A DNA stretch of 64,000 bases, taken from assembly GCA_029260515.1 (NCBI GenBank), contig JAJDDC010000096.1, positions 124,001 through 188,000 on the forward strand. The letters are read 5' to 3'. Shown here one piece after another: positions 51,274 to 61,585 of this stretch. Under the pieces are notes generated by a model. It was not told the origin of the DNA. It worked only from the letters and a program-made list of their open reading frames with translations, and searched no databases. The DNA is from Phycisphaerales bacterium (GTDB lineage Bacteria; Planctomycetota; Phycisphaerae; Phycisphaerales; UBA1924). The first letter of the stretch is position 1; each line of letters begins with the position of its first letter. The translations under genes and the position numbers were made by a program.

Positions 51274-51963
51274 TCAGTACGGGATGATGTTCTCTTCCTC
51301 GTGGTCGTAGAAGAGCCAGGCGGCGCGGTTGATGAACCGGAGGGAGAGCGCACTGGTGACCGTCGATTCGGCGATCTCGGTGCTCATGTACCCGGTCCCG
51401 TCGGGGAAGACCACGCGGATGGACTTCTCGTAGATCGGATCGTCGGGCAGGCCCGAGTCGGCCTCGTAGACCGCGACGCTGCCCGCCGCGGCGCCGTCCC
51501 ACACGTGCCGGTTCCCCGGCTCGTGCAGGCGGTACTCGAAGAGCTCGATCACGATCAGTCGCTCGACGCCCAGCAGCGCCGCCACCTCGCCCCGCGACAT
51601 CGCGGGCCACTGGGGCGTCTCGTAGAGAACGTTGAGCAGGTCCTGGCTCGGGATGTAGCCGCCGGCGCCGACGTTGTTGTCCGGGTGCGCCAGGCGGTCG
51701 TTGACCACGGTGGTCACCCGGGAGACGAGCCCGGGGTTCTGGGCCTGGATGACGCGGTCGGCCGTGACGACGACGGCGTAGCTCTTGCCCCGCAGGCCCA
51801 GGTACTCGGCGGGCACATCGTGCTTGCCCGTTCGGCGGTACGACTCGGCCATGCCGCCGACGGCGGCGCCGATGATGCACCCGTCCAGGAGGCCGAGCGT
51901 GGTCACGGCGCACAACGCCAGCAGGGCTCTACGGGCGAGTCTGCGCATGTCTCGTCGGGTCAC
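51274..51963 (-). CDS. Hypothetical lipoprotein, paralogue-like to its neighbour
   Basis: The 229-residue protein has a signal peptide ending in lipobox LLDGC. The body has KSYAVVVTADRVIQAQNPG, then LGVERLIVIELFEYRLHEPG, and GSVAVYEADSGLPDDPIYEKSI, which mirror segments of the downstream lipoprotein. I use the GTG at 51963 because GAGGAG lies about 8 bases before it; later and earlier starts (51948, 51990) are also in frame. Unknown function; the pair may form an envelope complex, but this is a guess. Confidence 0.6.
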   Translation of the reverse strand: MTRRDMRRLARRALLALCAVTTLGLLDGCIIGAAVGGMAESYRRTGKHDVPAEYLGLRGKSYAVVVTADRVIQAQNPGLVSRVTTVVNDRLAHPDNNVGAGGYIPSQDLLNVLYETPQWPAMSRGEVAALLGVERLIVIELFEYRLHEPGNRHVWDGAAAGSVAVYEADSGLPDDPIYEKSIRVVFPDGTGYMSTEIAESTVTSALSLRFINRAAWLFYDHEEENIIPY

Positions 51964-52047
51964 GGTCGGTCTCCTCGCCCGCCGGTGCATCGCGGGGGGC
52001 TCGTGGATCAAAGGGTACGCGCGGGCGGGACACGCCGGGGCGGGCGC

Positions 52048-52515
52048 CTACCCGCCCCACGTGATGATCTTGTAGATCCACGCCCCCAGGAAGGTGCTCG
52101 CCAGCGTCAGGTATGCCCATCGGCGGTTGAACAAGCCCAGCGCGGGCCAGACGCGGGCTCCCGACGCGGCGACGTGGGCGCCAGTCCAGAACGTCGTTGC
52201 GGCTCCGATGACGAGCAGCAGGCCCATGGGTTGTGTCCGCATCGCGGTCATGAGGTTTCCCTTGGCGGCGTGCGAGAACGACGTGGTCATCCCGCAGGTC
52301 GGGCAGGGTCTGTCGAACGCGACGGCCCAGGTGCACGGGGGCAGGCCGAGGCTCGTGTGCGTGCCGTGCCCTTCGCTCGACGGGCGGAGGCTCAGGGCCA
52401 GCGCGAGCACCGTGATCGAGCCGAGGGCGAACAGACCTGCGAGCACGCGCTCGGAGGTCGGGACGCGGCGCAGGGCGGCCGCGGGCGCCACGGTCGTGGG
52501 GCGTGATCCGCTCAC
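52048..52515 (-). CDS. DUF2752 family membrane protein
   Basis: The 155-residue protein has three hydrophobic segments and the family hallmark FDRPCPTCGMTTSF with a paired Cys before a membrane helix. DUF2752 proteins are short membrane proteins of unknown function, common in Bacteroidetes and planctomycetes. The GTG start has no Shine-Dalgarno site but has TATCCT ending 7 bases upstream. It lies between the EAL-domain gene and the lipoprotein pair. Confidence 0.7.
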   Translation of the reverse strand: MSGSRPTTVAPAAALRRVPTSERVLAGLFALGSITVLALALSLRPSSEGHGTHTSLGLPPCTWAVAFDRPCPTCGMTTSFSHAAKGNLMTAMRTQPMGLLLVIGAATTFWTGAHVAASGARVWPALGLFNRRWAYLTLASTFLGAWIYKIITWGG

Positions 52516-52522
52516 GCCGATG

Positions 52523-52528
52523 AGGATA
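52523..52528 (-). promoter_or_regulatory. -10 element directly before DUF2752 gene, possibly leaderless
   Basis: TATCCT on the minus strand ends 7 bases before the GTG. No -35 hexamer stands out. Confidence 0.4.
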
Positions 52529-52564
52529 CGCGGGGGACGCGGGGCGGATGCGTCGTGGCCGGCC

Positions 52565-54364
52565 CTAGGCGGCCCTGCGGAGCCTGGCCCTGGGCTCGTC
52601 GAAGACGGCCATCGTGGACCCCGGGAGCCCGGCGGGGGCGTGGGTGGCCCGATCGTGGAGCTCACGCTCGATGCCGAATAGATCGCGGGGTGATCCGACG
52701 CGGCTGAACGGGTCGATGGCGACCAGCGCCCGGAGCCCGACGCTCCTCCCGGGGCCCGCGTGACGCTCGAGGGCGAGCGAGCTGTGGCGCAGCGTGCGGT
52801 CGAACTGATCGGCCACTCGCGCGACCAGTCCGCGGATCCGCCCGGTCGAGGCGACGAGAAGGAACCGGTCGTCGCCCAGGTGTGCGAGAAACGCATCGCG
52901 CCCCGCGGACTGGGTCGCCGCGCTGAGCGCGCCGACGAGCGACTGGATCAGCTCATCGCCGAGGTCGTGCCCGAATGCGATGTTGTAATCCATCAGGCCG
53001 TGGATGTCGAAGAAGGCGGCGTCGGGCCCGGGACCCGTGCCGGGGTCGCGATCGCGGGCCTCGTCGAGCAGGCGCGCGACGTGCTGCTCGCACATCACAC
53101 GCCCGGGCAGCCCTGTCGAAGAGATGGTGCGAGACTGGGCCGTCCGGCATACCTCGGACGCCGCGTTGAGCAGGTCCGCGGCCGAGACGATCCCGATGAT
53201 CCTGTCGCCCTCGCGGACGATCAGCGGCTCGCCCGCGTACGCGTTCTCTCTGGCGGACGCGATCTCGAGGGCCTCGACGACCGTCGCGTCCGAATGAACT
53301 GTCGTCTTCGCCAGCCCGCCGAGCGACCGGATGGGCGAATGGCAACGCTGGTCCGATGCGGCCCGGAGCACACTCTCGCGTGATGCCCAGCCGATCGTCT
53401 CCCCGTCGGCGACGACGAGCACGCCGGTCTCGCGCCGGTCGCGCAGGCACTCTCCCGCGACGTCACGGATCGACGTGTTCGCGTCCACATCCCGGACCTC
53501 GCGCGCGAACGCCGCGACCGCGACCGCCCGCGGATCCCGGTACCGGAGCCCGGCGGCTCCGGCCCAGCCGCGGCGGATCCGCTCGCGCAGCGCGGGCTCC
53601 AGCGGACGCTCGTAGCTGCCCGGGCGCCCGAGCAGGTAGCCCTGTCCGTACGGCACGCCCAGCTCGATCAGCGTCGCGAGTTCCTCGTTGCGCTCGATCC
53701 CCTCTGCCACCAATCGGACACCGGAGAGGCGTGCGAAGTTCAGGAGGAAACGGACCAGGTTCTGCTTGCCCCGATCCGAATCGATCCCCTCGATCAGCTC
53801 CATATCCACCTTGAGCCACGAAGGGCGGATGCTCATGATCCGTGTCAGCCCGCTGGTTCCCGCGCCGACGTCGTCGATCGCGATCTGGAACCCCTGCTCG
53901 CGGAGGCGGTCCACTTGCTCGACGATGGCGACGTCGGCCTGCGCGTCGGACCGCTCGGTGATCTCGAGCACGACGCGTGAGGGCGTGACGCACCCTGTCC
54001 GCGCGAGCCCCGCCTGGAGCGAATCAACGAAACGCGGGTCGGCGATAACCTGGGGCGAGCAGTTCATGAACAGCATCACGCCCGGGGGCCACTTGGAGGC
54101 CGCGTCGAACGAGAGCCCGCGGGTTGCTTGCTCCACCTCCCATACGTGCCCGGAGCGTTCTGCCTCGTCGAAGAACTCGGCGGGATTCGAGAATCCCGAT
54201 TCGTCGGTCGGGCGCGTCAGGCATTCGAACGCGGCGATCTCGCCGCGCCGGAGGTCCACGATCGGCTGGAACCGTGCCTCCAGCTGACGGCGTTGCACCG
54301 CCGCGAGGACTTCTCCTGCGCGGGATTCCGCGGACTCGGATTGCGGGTTCTGGCCCGAGAACAT
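52565..54364 (-). CDS. EAL-CBS-GGDEF protein, probable c-di-GMP phosphodiesterase
   Basis: The 599-residue soluble protein has an EAL domain first (about 20-255) with every catalytic position I can check: Glu47 (ECL), Asn101, Glu134 (EITER), Asp164-Asp165 (DDVGAG), Lys185, Glu221 (EGIE) and Gln241. Two CBS motifs follow (about 290-410), which often bind adenine nucleotides. The C-terminal GGDEF-like domain (about 430-570) reads LGDDRF at the active site, so it is probably inactive. The likely outcome is c-di-GMP breakdown sensed through the CBS pair. A TTGACG lies 70 bases upstream. Confidence 0.87.
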   Translation of the reverse strand: MFSGQNPQSESAESRAGEVLAAVQRRQLEARFQPIVDLRRGEIAAFECLTRPTDESGFSNPAEFFDEAERSGHVWEVEQATRGLSFDAASKWPPGVMLFMNCSPQVIADPRFVDSLQAGLARTGCVTPSRVVLEITERSDAQADVAIVEQVDRLREQGFQIAIDDVGAGTSGLTRIMSIRPSWLKVDMELIEGIDSDRGKQNLVRFLLNFARLSGVRLVAEGIERNEELATLIELGVPYGQGYLLGRPGSYERPLEPALRERIRRGWAGAAGLRYRDPRAVAVAAFAREVRDVDANTSIRDVAGECLRDRRETGVLVVADGETIGWASRESVLRAASDQRCHSPIRSLGGLAKTTVHSDATVVEALEIASARENAYAGEPLIVREGDRIIGIVSAADLLNAASEVCRTAQSRTISSTGLPGRVMCEQHVARLLDEARDRDPGTGPGPDAAFFDIHGLMDYNIAFGHDLGDELIQSLVGALSAATQSAGRDAFLAHLGDDRFLLVASTGRIRGLVARVADQFDRTLRHSSLALERHAGPGRSVGLRALVAIDPFSRVGSPRDLFGIERELHDRATHAPAGLPGSTMAVFDEPRARLRRAA

Positions 54365-54565
54365 CGCGACCCCTCATGAGCGCGGCATCGCCTGCCACGC
54401 CGACCCCGGTTCATCGTCCCACCCGCCCGGTCCGTCAAGCGTGTACGCCACGCTGGCGGCATCCGGGAGTTGGATTGTGCCGTGGGGACAGGCTGTATTG
54501 GGCGAAAGCGGACGACCCCGGGCCGCCTGCGCGGGCTGGGTCGCGACGCGCGATCGCAGGGGTCA

Positions 54566-54946
54566 TCAATCGAAGCTGAAGACGCCCTTGCGGTAGCCGT
54601 AGATGTACGCGACGACCGTCGTGAACAAGAAGAACATGATCCGACCGAGCCAGACCAGACCCTCGCCCGTCCCGGGGTCGAGGTTCGCGAACGTGACGGC
54701 CCAAGGGAGCAGGAAGATGACCTCGACGTCGAAGACGAGGAAGACCATCGCGATCAGGTAGAACCGGACGTTGAACCGCTTGCGGGCGGTCTGGACCGGG
54801 GTCATGCCCGACTCGTACGTCGTGCCCTTGGCCTCGCCCAGACGCCGGGGGCCGATCATCAGCGACAGCACGACGTTGGCGATCCCGAACGTCGCCGCGG
54901 CGAGGATCATCAAGAAAATGGGCAGGTAGTCGGCAAGCTCGGTCAT
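54566..54946 (-). CDS. nuoA: NADH-quinone oxidoreductase subunit A
   Basis: NuoA is a small membrane subunit of respiratory complex I. The 126-residue protein has three transmembrane helices and the family motifs YESGMTP and VRFYLIAMVFLVFDVEVIFLLPWA. GGGAG lies upstream of the ATG at 54946. An earlier ATG at 54973 overlaps a TAGGAT hexamer and is less likely. No other nuo gene is in the window, although nuoA normally begins the operon: the gene downstream on this strand encodes an EAL protein and the one upstream a DUF1579-like protein. Confidence 0.9.
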   Translation of the reverse strand: MTELADYLPIFLMILAAATFGIANVVLSLMIGPRRLGEAKGTTYESGMTPVQTARKRFNVRFYLIAMVFLVFDVEVIFLLPWAVTFANLDPGTGEGLVWLGRIMFFLFTTVVAYIYGYRKGVFSFD

Positions 54947-54971
54947 CGCGTGCGGGGCTCCCGTGGCCCAC

Positions 54972-54977
54972 ATCCTA
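54972..54977 (-). promoter_or_regulatory. -10 element upstream of nuoA
   Basis: TAGGAT on the minus strand is followed by a leader of about 20 bases with GGGAG before the ATG. No clear -35 is visible. Confidence 0.35.
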
Positions 54978-55006
54978 GCAACCGCCCACCCGAGTGGTCG
55001 CCGCGA

Positions 55007-55645
55007 TCAGGGGATGATCCTGGTGGCCGTATATCCATAGACGCCCTCGATGAACGGCTCTTGCTCGACCGGGCGGATGTCGAGCCGGTACTCGAACGAG
55101 TCCTCCTGGATGTCCGAGTAGACCTGGCGGTTGTAGCCCGCCCGCCCATTGAACAGGTTGCCGGTCTCGGTGAATACCAGGCGGTCGCCCTGCCACGTGC
55201 CATCCAGCTCGCGCCGGTTGCCCAACGTGTTGAGCGACGAGCCCGTGATCGTCTCGGACGGCGCGTGGTAGACCCAGACCCTGATCGCCTCGTACGCGGG
55301 CCCAGGGGGTGTGTAGTCCAGGGCGCTCTTGCCCGAGTGCTGGCGCGTCTGGACGCCGACACCGCCGAGGATGTACTCCCCCGAGAGGCGGGCCTCGCCC
55401 GGGATCTTCTGGCCGTCCTGGCCCAGGAACCAGGTCTCGAGTTTCCACTCGCCGACCAGGAAGCCGAGCCGCTTGAGGTCCTCCGACGCATCGTCGAAAG
55501 CCGCGGCGGCGGGGGCGTGGGCGCCTTGCTCAGGCGCCCGTATCGCGGCGCCCAGGCAGACGACCAGGCAGGCGGCAGCGCCGACCGCCCACGCGGCCGG
55601 CGCCGTCCGGCGGTTGGTCTCTTTTGATGGAGCTTTGGAACTCAT
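55007..55645 (-). CDS. DUF1579-like exported protein
   Basis: The 212-residue protein has an N-terminal hydrophobic segment (about residues 18-35) consistent with export. A DUF1579-like domain starts with [19 protein letters not shown] and continues with [14 protein letters not shown] and [15 protein letters not shown] strands. This fold resembles lipocalin-like beta barrels of unknown function. The ATG at 55645 is followed by a short polar leader. It is divergent from groL1 across a 272-base gap that holds a sigma-54-type promoter. Confidence 0.65.
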   Translation of the reverse strand: MSSKAPSKETNRRTAPAAWAVGAAACLVVCLGAAIRAPEQGAHAPAAAAFDDASEDLKRLGFLVGEWKLETWFLGQDGQKIPGEARLSGEYILGGVGVQTRQHSGKSALDYTPPGPAYEAIRVWVYHAPSETITGSSLNTLGNRRELDGTWQGDRLVFTETGNLFNGRAGYNRQVYSDIQEDSFEYRLDIRPVEQEPFIEGVYGYTATRIIP

Positions 55646-55813
55646 GCAGGGCGTACCCCGAGGGCTCGCACGCCGTTGCACATGTGCCGCGCGGGGCTGT
55701 CGAAATGGCAGACAACGACGCCCACCTGGGGGCGCCTGACAGTGGGGGGCGTGAGAATGCACGCCCGGCCCGCGGGAACCCCGTGCCTCGCCCCCCTGGG
55801 CGGCATCCCCCGC

Positions 55814-55828
55814 TGGCACTGCCTTTGC
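55814..55828 (+). promoter_or_regulatory. Sigma-54-type -24/-12 promoter upstream of groL1
   Basis: TGGCAC, 5 bases, TTGC, with the invariant GG and GC separated by exactly 10 bases. It lies about 90 bases before the groL1 ATG, so the leader would be about 75-80 nt. I saw no CIRCE repeat in the same gap. Confidence 0.55.
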
Positions 55829-55917
55829 CACCATCACCACCCACGCGGCGGCTCCTTGCGGGGCCCCCGATCTGTCGAACCCTCTCACGGATCACCCTCT
55901 CAGGAGCGAGACCGTCC

Positions 55918-57678
55918 ATGGCAACCAAAGAACTGACCTTCGACCTCGAGGCTCGTCAGGCCCTGCTGGCCGGCGTTGAGAAGCTGGCCAAGGCCGTCAA
56001 GGCCACCCTCGGCCCCCGCGGGCGAAACGCCGTCATCGACAAGAGCTGGGGCGGGCCGACCGTCACCAAGGACGGCGTGAGCGTCGCCGAGGAGATCGAG
56101 CTCCGCGACAAGGCCGAGAACATGGGCGCCATGCTCGTCAAGGAGGCCGCCTCCAAGACCTCCGACGACGCGGGCGACGGCACCACCACCGCGACCGTCC
56201 TGGCCGAGGCCCTGTTCAAGGAGGGCCTCCGCTACATCGCCGCGGGCGTGGACGCCAACGCCCTGGTCCGCGGCATGAAGCGGGGCGTCGAGCTGTCCAC
56301 CAAGGCCATCGACGACATGGCGACCCCAATCAGCGGCAAGCGCGACATCCAGAACGTCGCCACCATCTCCGCCAACAACGACCCCGAGGTCGGCAAGATC
56401 ATGGCCGACGCCTTCGAGAAGGTCGGCAAGGACGGCGTCATTACCGTCGAAGAGGGCAAGAGCCTAGAGACCGAGGTGACTGTGGTTGAGGGCATGCAGT
56501 TCGACCGCGGCTACCTCTCGCCCAACTTCGTCACCGACCCCGACGAGATGAAGGTCGAGCTCGACAAGTGCCTGGTGCTCATCCACGAGGACAAGATCGA
56601 CAACATCACCAAGCTGGTGCCCCTGCTCGAGAAGGTCATGGGCGCCAAGAAGCCGCTGCTCATCATCGCCGAGGACATCACTGGCGAGGCCCTGAGCACC
56701 CTTGTCATCAACAAGCTCCGCGGCACGCTGCAGGTCGTCGCCGTCAAGGCGCCCGGCTACGGCGACCGGCGCAAGGCCATGCTGGGCGACATCGCCGCCC
56801 TCACCGGCGCCGAGGCCATCATGAAGGACCTGGGCACGAGCCTCGACACCGTCGAGCTCTCGCAGCTGGGCATGGCCAAGAAGGTCGAGGTGGACGCCGA
56901 CAACACCACCATCATCGAGGGCGCCGGCGAGACCAAGGACATCAAGGCCCGCATCGCCCAGATCCGCGCCGAGATCGACAACGCCAGCTCCGATTACGAC
57001 AAGGAGAAGCTCCAGGAGCGCCTGGCCAAGCTCTCGGGCGGGGTCGCCCAGGTCAAGGTCGGGGCCGCGTCCGAGGCCGAGCTCAAGGAGAAGAAGGCCC
57101 GCGTCGAGGACGCGCTGCACGCGACGCGGGCGGCGGTCGCCGAGGGCATCGTCCCCGGCGGCGGCACCAGCTTCATCCGCGCCCGGGCCGCGATCGAGAA
57201 GTCCCGCGAGTGGACCGGCGTCTTCGGCAAGGACGACGAGGTCTCCGCGTCCGATGTCGGGCACGTCAAGTACGACTTCGCCGCGGGCCTCAACGTCGTG
57301 CACAAGGCGCTGGCCGTCCCCCTGCGGACCATCGCCGACAACGCGGGCGCAAAGGGCTCGGTCGTCGTCGCCCGGGTCGAGGACTCGGCCGACGCGAACT
57401 TCGGCTACAACGCCCTGACCGACACGTTCGGCGACCTGCTCAAGGACGGCGTGCTCACCCCCGCCAAGGTGGACCGCAGCGCCCTGCAGAACGCCGCGTC
57501 CGTCGCGACCGTCCTGCTCGCCGCGGACTGCATCGTCACCGAGAAGCCCTCCAAGAAGGACGACCACGACCACGCCGGCGGCGGCGACCCCATGGGTGGC
57601 ATGGGCGGGATGGGCGGCATGCCTGGCATGGGCGGCATGGGCGGCGGCATGCCGGGGATGGGTGGGATGGGGTTCTGA
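55918..57678 (+). CDS. groL: Chaperonin GroEL, first copy
   Basis: GroEL forms the two-ring chaperonin that folds proteins in an ATP cycle with GroES. The 586-residue protein has the family blocks [34 protein letters not shown] and [21 protein letters not shown], plus [15 protein letters not shown]. It ends in the Gly/Met-rich flexible tail of typical GroEL. It is somewhat longer than the usual 545 residues, with an insertion near the equatorial part after [15 protein letters not shown] sigma-54-type promoter lies upstream. It heads groL1-groS-groL2. Confidence 0.96.
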   Translation: MATKELTFDLEARQALLAGVEKLAKAVKATLGPRGRNAVIDKSWGGPTVTKDGVSVAEEIELRDKAENMGAMLVKEAASKTSDDAGDGTTTATVLAEALFKEGLRYIAAGVDANALVRGMKRGVELSTKAIDDMATPISGKRDIQNVATISANNDPEVGKIMADAFEKVGKDGVITVEEGKSLETEVTVVEGMQFDRGYLSPNFVTDPDEMKVELDKCLVLIHEDKIDNITKLVPLLEKVMGAKKPLLIIAEDITGEALSTLVINKLRGTLQVVAVKAPGYGDRRKAMLGDIAALTGAEAIMKDLGTSLDTVELSQLGMAKKVEVDADNTTIIEGAGETKDIKARIAQIRAEIDNASSDYDKEKLQERLAKLSGGVAQVKVGAASEAELKEKKARVEDALHATRAAVAEGIVPGGGTSFIRARAAIEKSREWTGVFGKDDEVSASDVGHVKYDFAAGLNVVHKALAVPLRTIADNAGAKGSVVVARVEDSADANFGYNALTDTFGDLLKDGVLTPAKVDRSALQNAASVATVLLAADCIVTEKPSKKDDHDHAGGGDPMGGMGGMGGMPGMGGMGGGMPGMGGMGF

Positions 57679-57754
57679 CCCGTCCTGAACGATCGCATTG
57701 TTCAACACAGACCAAAGCAACTTGCGCTCAACCGAGCGAGTGGAGAATCGAGAC

Positions 57755-58045
57755 ATGGCAGTCAAGCCCCTTGAAGATCGTGTTCTGGTCAAGCCCATCG
57801 AGGCCGAGTCGAAGACCGCTTCGGGTCTGTACCTCCCCGAGGGCTCCAAAGAGAAACCCATCCAGGGCAAGGTGGTCTCCACCGGCCCCGGCAAGCGCCT
57901 CGACAACGGCGGCCGCGCCCAGATGTCCGTCAAGAAGGGCGACACCGTCGTCTACGGCAAGTACGCCGGCTCCGACATCGAGATCAAGGGCGACAAGCAC
58001 CTGGTCCTCCGCGAGTCCGAGTTGCTCGGCGTCATCGACAGCTAA
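57755..58045 (+). CDS. groS: Co-chaperonin GroES
   Basis: GroES is the seven-subunit lid of the chaperonin. The 96-residue protein has [21 protein letters not shown] at the start, the mobile loop near [12 protein letters not shown], then [13 protein letters not shown] and [19 protein letters not shown], and ends with ESELLGVI. The ATG at 57755 is preceded by GGAG. It sits between two different groL genes, an unusual order since groS usually comes first. Confidence 0.95.
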   Translation: MAVKPLEDRVLVKPIEAESKTASGLYLPEGSKEKPIQGKVVSTGPGKRLDNGGRAQMSVKKGDTVVYGKYAGSDIEIKGDKHLVLRESELLGVIDS

Positions 58046-58070
58046 CGCCCCTCCCCACGGAGAACGCCAC

Positions 58071-59684
58071 ATGGCACAGAAACAGATCATGTTTGATGAC
58101 TCGGCACTCCTTGAAATGAAAAAGGGTGTCGATCAACTCGCCGAGGCCGTCAAGTGCACCATGGGCCCCGCCGGGCGCCACGTGGTCATCGAGAAGTCCT
58201 ATGGCGGACCCCACGTCACCAAGGACGGCGTCACCGTCTCCAAGGAGGTCACGCTGCCCGAGCCCTTCGAGTCGATGGGCGCGAAGATGGTCAACGAAGT
58301 CGCCAAGAAGACCGCCGACAAGGCGGGCGATGGCACGACCGCGGCGACCGTGCTCGCTCAGGCGATCTTCACCGAGGGCCTGCGCCACGTCGCGGCCGGC
58401 GCCAACCCCGTGCACATCCAGCGGGGCATCAACGCCGCCGCCGACGCGGCAAGCCAGGCGATCGACGCCATGGCGATCCCCTGCAAGGGCAAGGCCGACT
58501 ACAAGAAGGTCGCGACCGTATCGGCCAACCACGACGAGACCGTCGGCGAGCTGCTCGCCGAAGCGATCTCGCGTGTCGGGCCCGACGGCGTGGTCGAGGT
58601 CGAGGACGGGAAGACCGCCGAGACGACGCTCGAGTACGTCGAGGGGATGCAGTTCGACAAGGGCTACCTGTCGCCGTACTTCATGACCGACCCGAAGACG
58701 GGCGAGTGCGTGCTCGAGGACGCGTATGTCCTCATCCACGAGAAGAAGATCAGCAACCTTCCCGATCTGCTGCCCCTGCTCAACAAGGTCGCGGGCTCGG
58801 GCAAGCCGCTGCTGATCATCGCCGAGGAGGTCGAGAACGAGGCCCTCGCGGCGCTCGTGGTCAACCGACTCCGCGGCGTGCTGAACATCGCGGCCGTCAA
58901 GGCCCCGGGCTTCGGCGACCGCCGCAAGGCGATGCTCCAGGACATCGGCGTCGTGACCAACGGCACCTACTTCTCCGAGGACATCGGGCGCGAGCTCGAG
59001 TCGGTCGAGCTCAAGGAGCTGGGCCAGGCCAAGAAGATCATCGTCACCAAGGACGCGACGACAATCATCGAGGGCGCGGGCAAGAAGAAGGACATCACGT
59101 CGCGGGCCGACCAGATCAAGGCCCAGCACGACAAGTCCACGTCCGACTACGACCGCGAGAAGCTGATGGAGCGCCACGCCAAGCTCACCGGCGGCGTCGC
59201 GATCATCAACGTCGGCGGCTCGACCGAGCAGGAGATGAAGGCCCGCAAGGACCTCGTGGACGACGCCCTGCACGCGACGCGTGCCGCGGCCCAGTCCGGG
59301 TACGTCCCCGGCGGGGGCGTCGCGCTGCTCCGCGTGATCCCCGCGCTCGAGGGCGCCCGCTCCAAGGCCAAGGGCGACGAGAAGCTCGGCTTCGACATCG
59401 TCTTGAAGGCGATCGAGGCGCCCGCGTGGCAGATCGCCCACAACGCCGGCTTCGACGGCGACCTGGCGGTCCAGACCGTCCTCGACGAGTCGGGCGCGTT
59501 CGGCCTCAACGCCGGCACGGGCGACTACGAGGACCTGGTCAAGGCCGGCATCATCGACCCGGCGCTGGTGCCCAAGACCGCGCTGACCAACGCCGCGTCC
59601 GTCGCCGGGCTGATGCTCACGACCGACGTGATGGTCTCCGACCTCAAGGAGGACAAGGAGCCGGCGATCGGCGCGGTGAGCTAA
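58071..59684 (+). CDS. groL: Chaperonin GroEL, second divergent copy
   Basis: This 537-residue GroEL differs from the first copy throughout. It keeps [32 protein letters not shown] and [20 protein letters not shown], and the ATP-site pattern [14 protein letters not shown]-like ending region. It lacks the Gly/Met-rich tail and ends with [16 protein letters not shown] lies 9 bases before the ATG, 25 bases after groS. Two GroELs in one cluster suggest separate client sets, which is an inference from similar cases in other bacteria. Confidence 0.95.
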   Translation: MAQKQIMFDDSALLEMKKGVDQLAEAVKCTMGPAGRHVVIEKSYGGPHVTKDGVTVSKEVTLPEPFESMGAKMVNEVAKKTADKAGDGTTAATVLAQAIFTEGLRHVAAGANPVHIQRGINAAADAASQAIDAMAIPCKGKADYKKVATVSANHDETVGELLAEAISRVGPDGVVEVEDGKTAETTLEYVEGMQFDKGYLSPYFMTDPKTGECVLEDAYVLIHEKKISNLPDLLPLLNKVAGSGKPLLIIAEEVENEALAALVVNRLRGVLNIAAVKAPGFGDRRKAMLQDIGVVTNGTYFSEDIGRELESVELKELGQAKKIIVTKDATTIIEGAGKKKDITSRADQIKAQHDKSTSDYDREKLMERHAKLTGGVAIINVGGSTEQEMKARKDLVDDALHATRAAAQSGYVPGGGVALLRVIPALEGARSKAKGDEKLGFDIVLKAIEAPAWQIAHNAGFDGDLAVQTVLDESGAFGLNAGTGDYEDLVKAGIIDPALVPKTALTNAASVAGLMLTTDVMVSDLKEDKEPAIGAVS

Positions 59685-59717
59685 ACGCAGAGGAGAGAGG
59701 GACGGGGCGATGGGTAG

Positions 59718-60926
<1,209 letters not shown>

Positions 60927-60965
60927 CGCCGTGCACACGAGCAGGCGCCCCGCCTGTCCCGACCC

Positions 60966-61583
60966 ATGAGAAAGCACAAACACCCAACCGAAGACTCCCG
61001 CGACGAGGCGAACGCCGCCGACGCAGAGAGCGCCGCCGAGCGCGCCGACCGCATCAACGCGCTCATCGACTGCGCCCAGGCCGACGAGCTCGAGTGCCCC
61101 GCGGGCGCCGACGACATCGTCGAGGCGCTCAACGAGCTGGCCCGCGAGCGTGAGGAGCTGAACAACAAGCTGCTCCGCTCGGTCGCCGACTTTCAGAACT
61201 TCCAACGCCGGGCTGCGATCAACGAGCGTGAGGCCGGCGTCCAGGCCCGCGCGGGCGTCGTCCAGTCCGTCATCCCTGTCATGGACCACTTCGACCTGGC
61301 CCTGGGTCAGGACCCGTCCAAGACCACACCCGAGCAGATCATCGGGGGCGTCAAGGTCATCCGCGACGAGCTGTTCAAGACCCTCGAATCGTTCGGTGTC
61401 TCGCGTATCGAACCCAAGGCGGGAGACGAGTTCGATCCCCACCAGCACGAGGCGATGCTGAGACAACCCGCCGAGGGCGTCGAGCCCGGCCATGTCGTGC
61501 TGCTGCTGAGCGTGGGCTACCGCCTCGGCGAGCGCGTCGTGCGTCCCGCGAAGGTCGCCGTCGCGCCCGAGGGGGACGAGTAG
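60966..61583 (+). CDS. grpE: Nucleotide exchange factor GrpE
   Basis: GrpE releases ADP from DnaK. The 205-residue protein has an acidic, charged N-terminal region. A long helix follows (about residues 50-105; RSVADFQNFQRR), and the C-terminal beta domain has PKAGDEFDPHQHEAML and GYRLGERVVRPAKV. The coding order dnaJ-grpE is consistent with a stress operon continuing from the groL genes. The ATG has no strong Shine-Dalgarno site. Confidence 0.93.
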   Translation: MRKHKHPTEDSRDEANAADAESAAERADRINALIDCAQADELECPAGADDIVEALNELAREREELNNKLLRSVADFQNFQRRAAINEREAGVQARAGVVQSVIPVMDHFDLALGQDPSKTTPEQIIGGVKVIRDELFKTLESFGVSRIEPKAGDEFDPHQHEAMLRQPAEGVEPGHVVLLLSVGYRLGERVVRPAKVAVAPEGDE

Positions 61584-61585
61584 CC

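Noticed and set aside
52565-54364. Active diguanylate cyclase in the EAL-CBS-GGDEF protein
   Set aside because: The active-site GGDEF is LGDDRF, which lacks the residues needed for catalysis.
54365-54565. Small gene between nuoA and the EAL-domain gene
   Set aside because: Only short frames without motif or ribosome site are present. A TTGACG is visible, so it is treated as a promoter-containing gap.
55646-55917. CIRCE operator upstream of groL1
   Set aside because: I looked for the TTAGCACTC-N9-GAGTGCTAA pattern in the gap and found no match.
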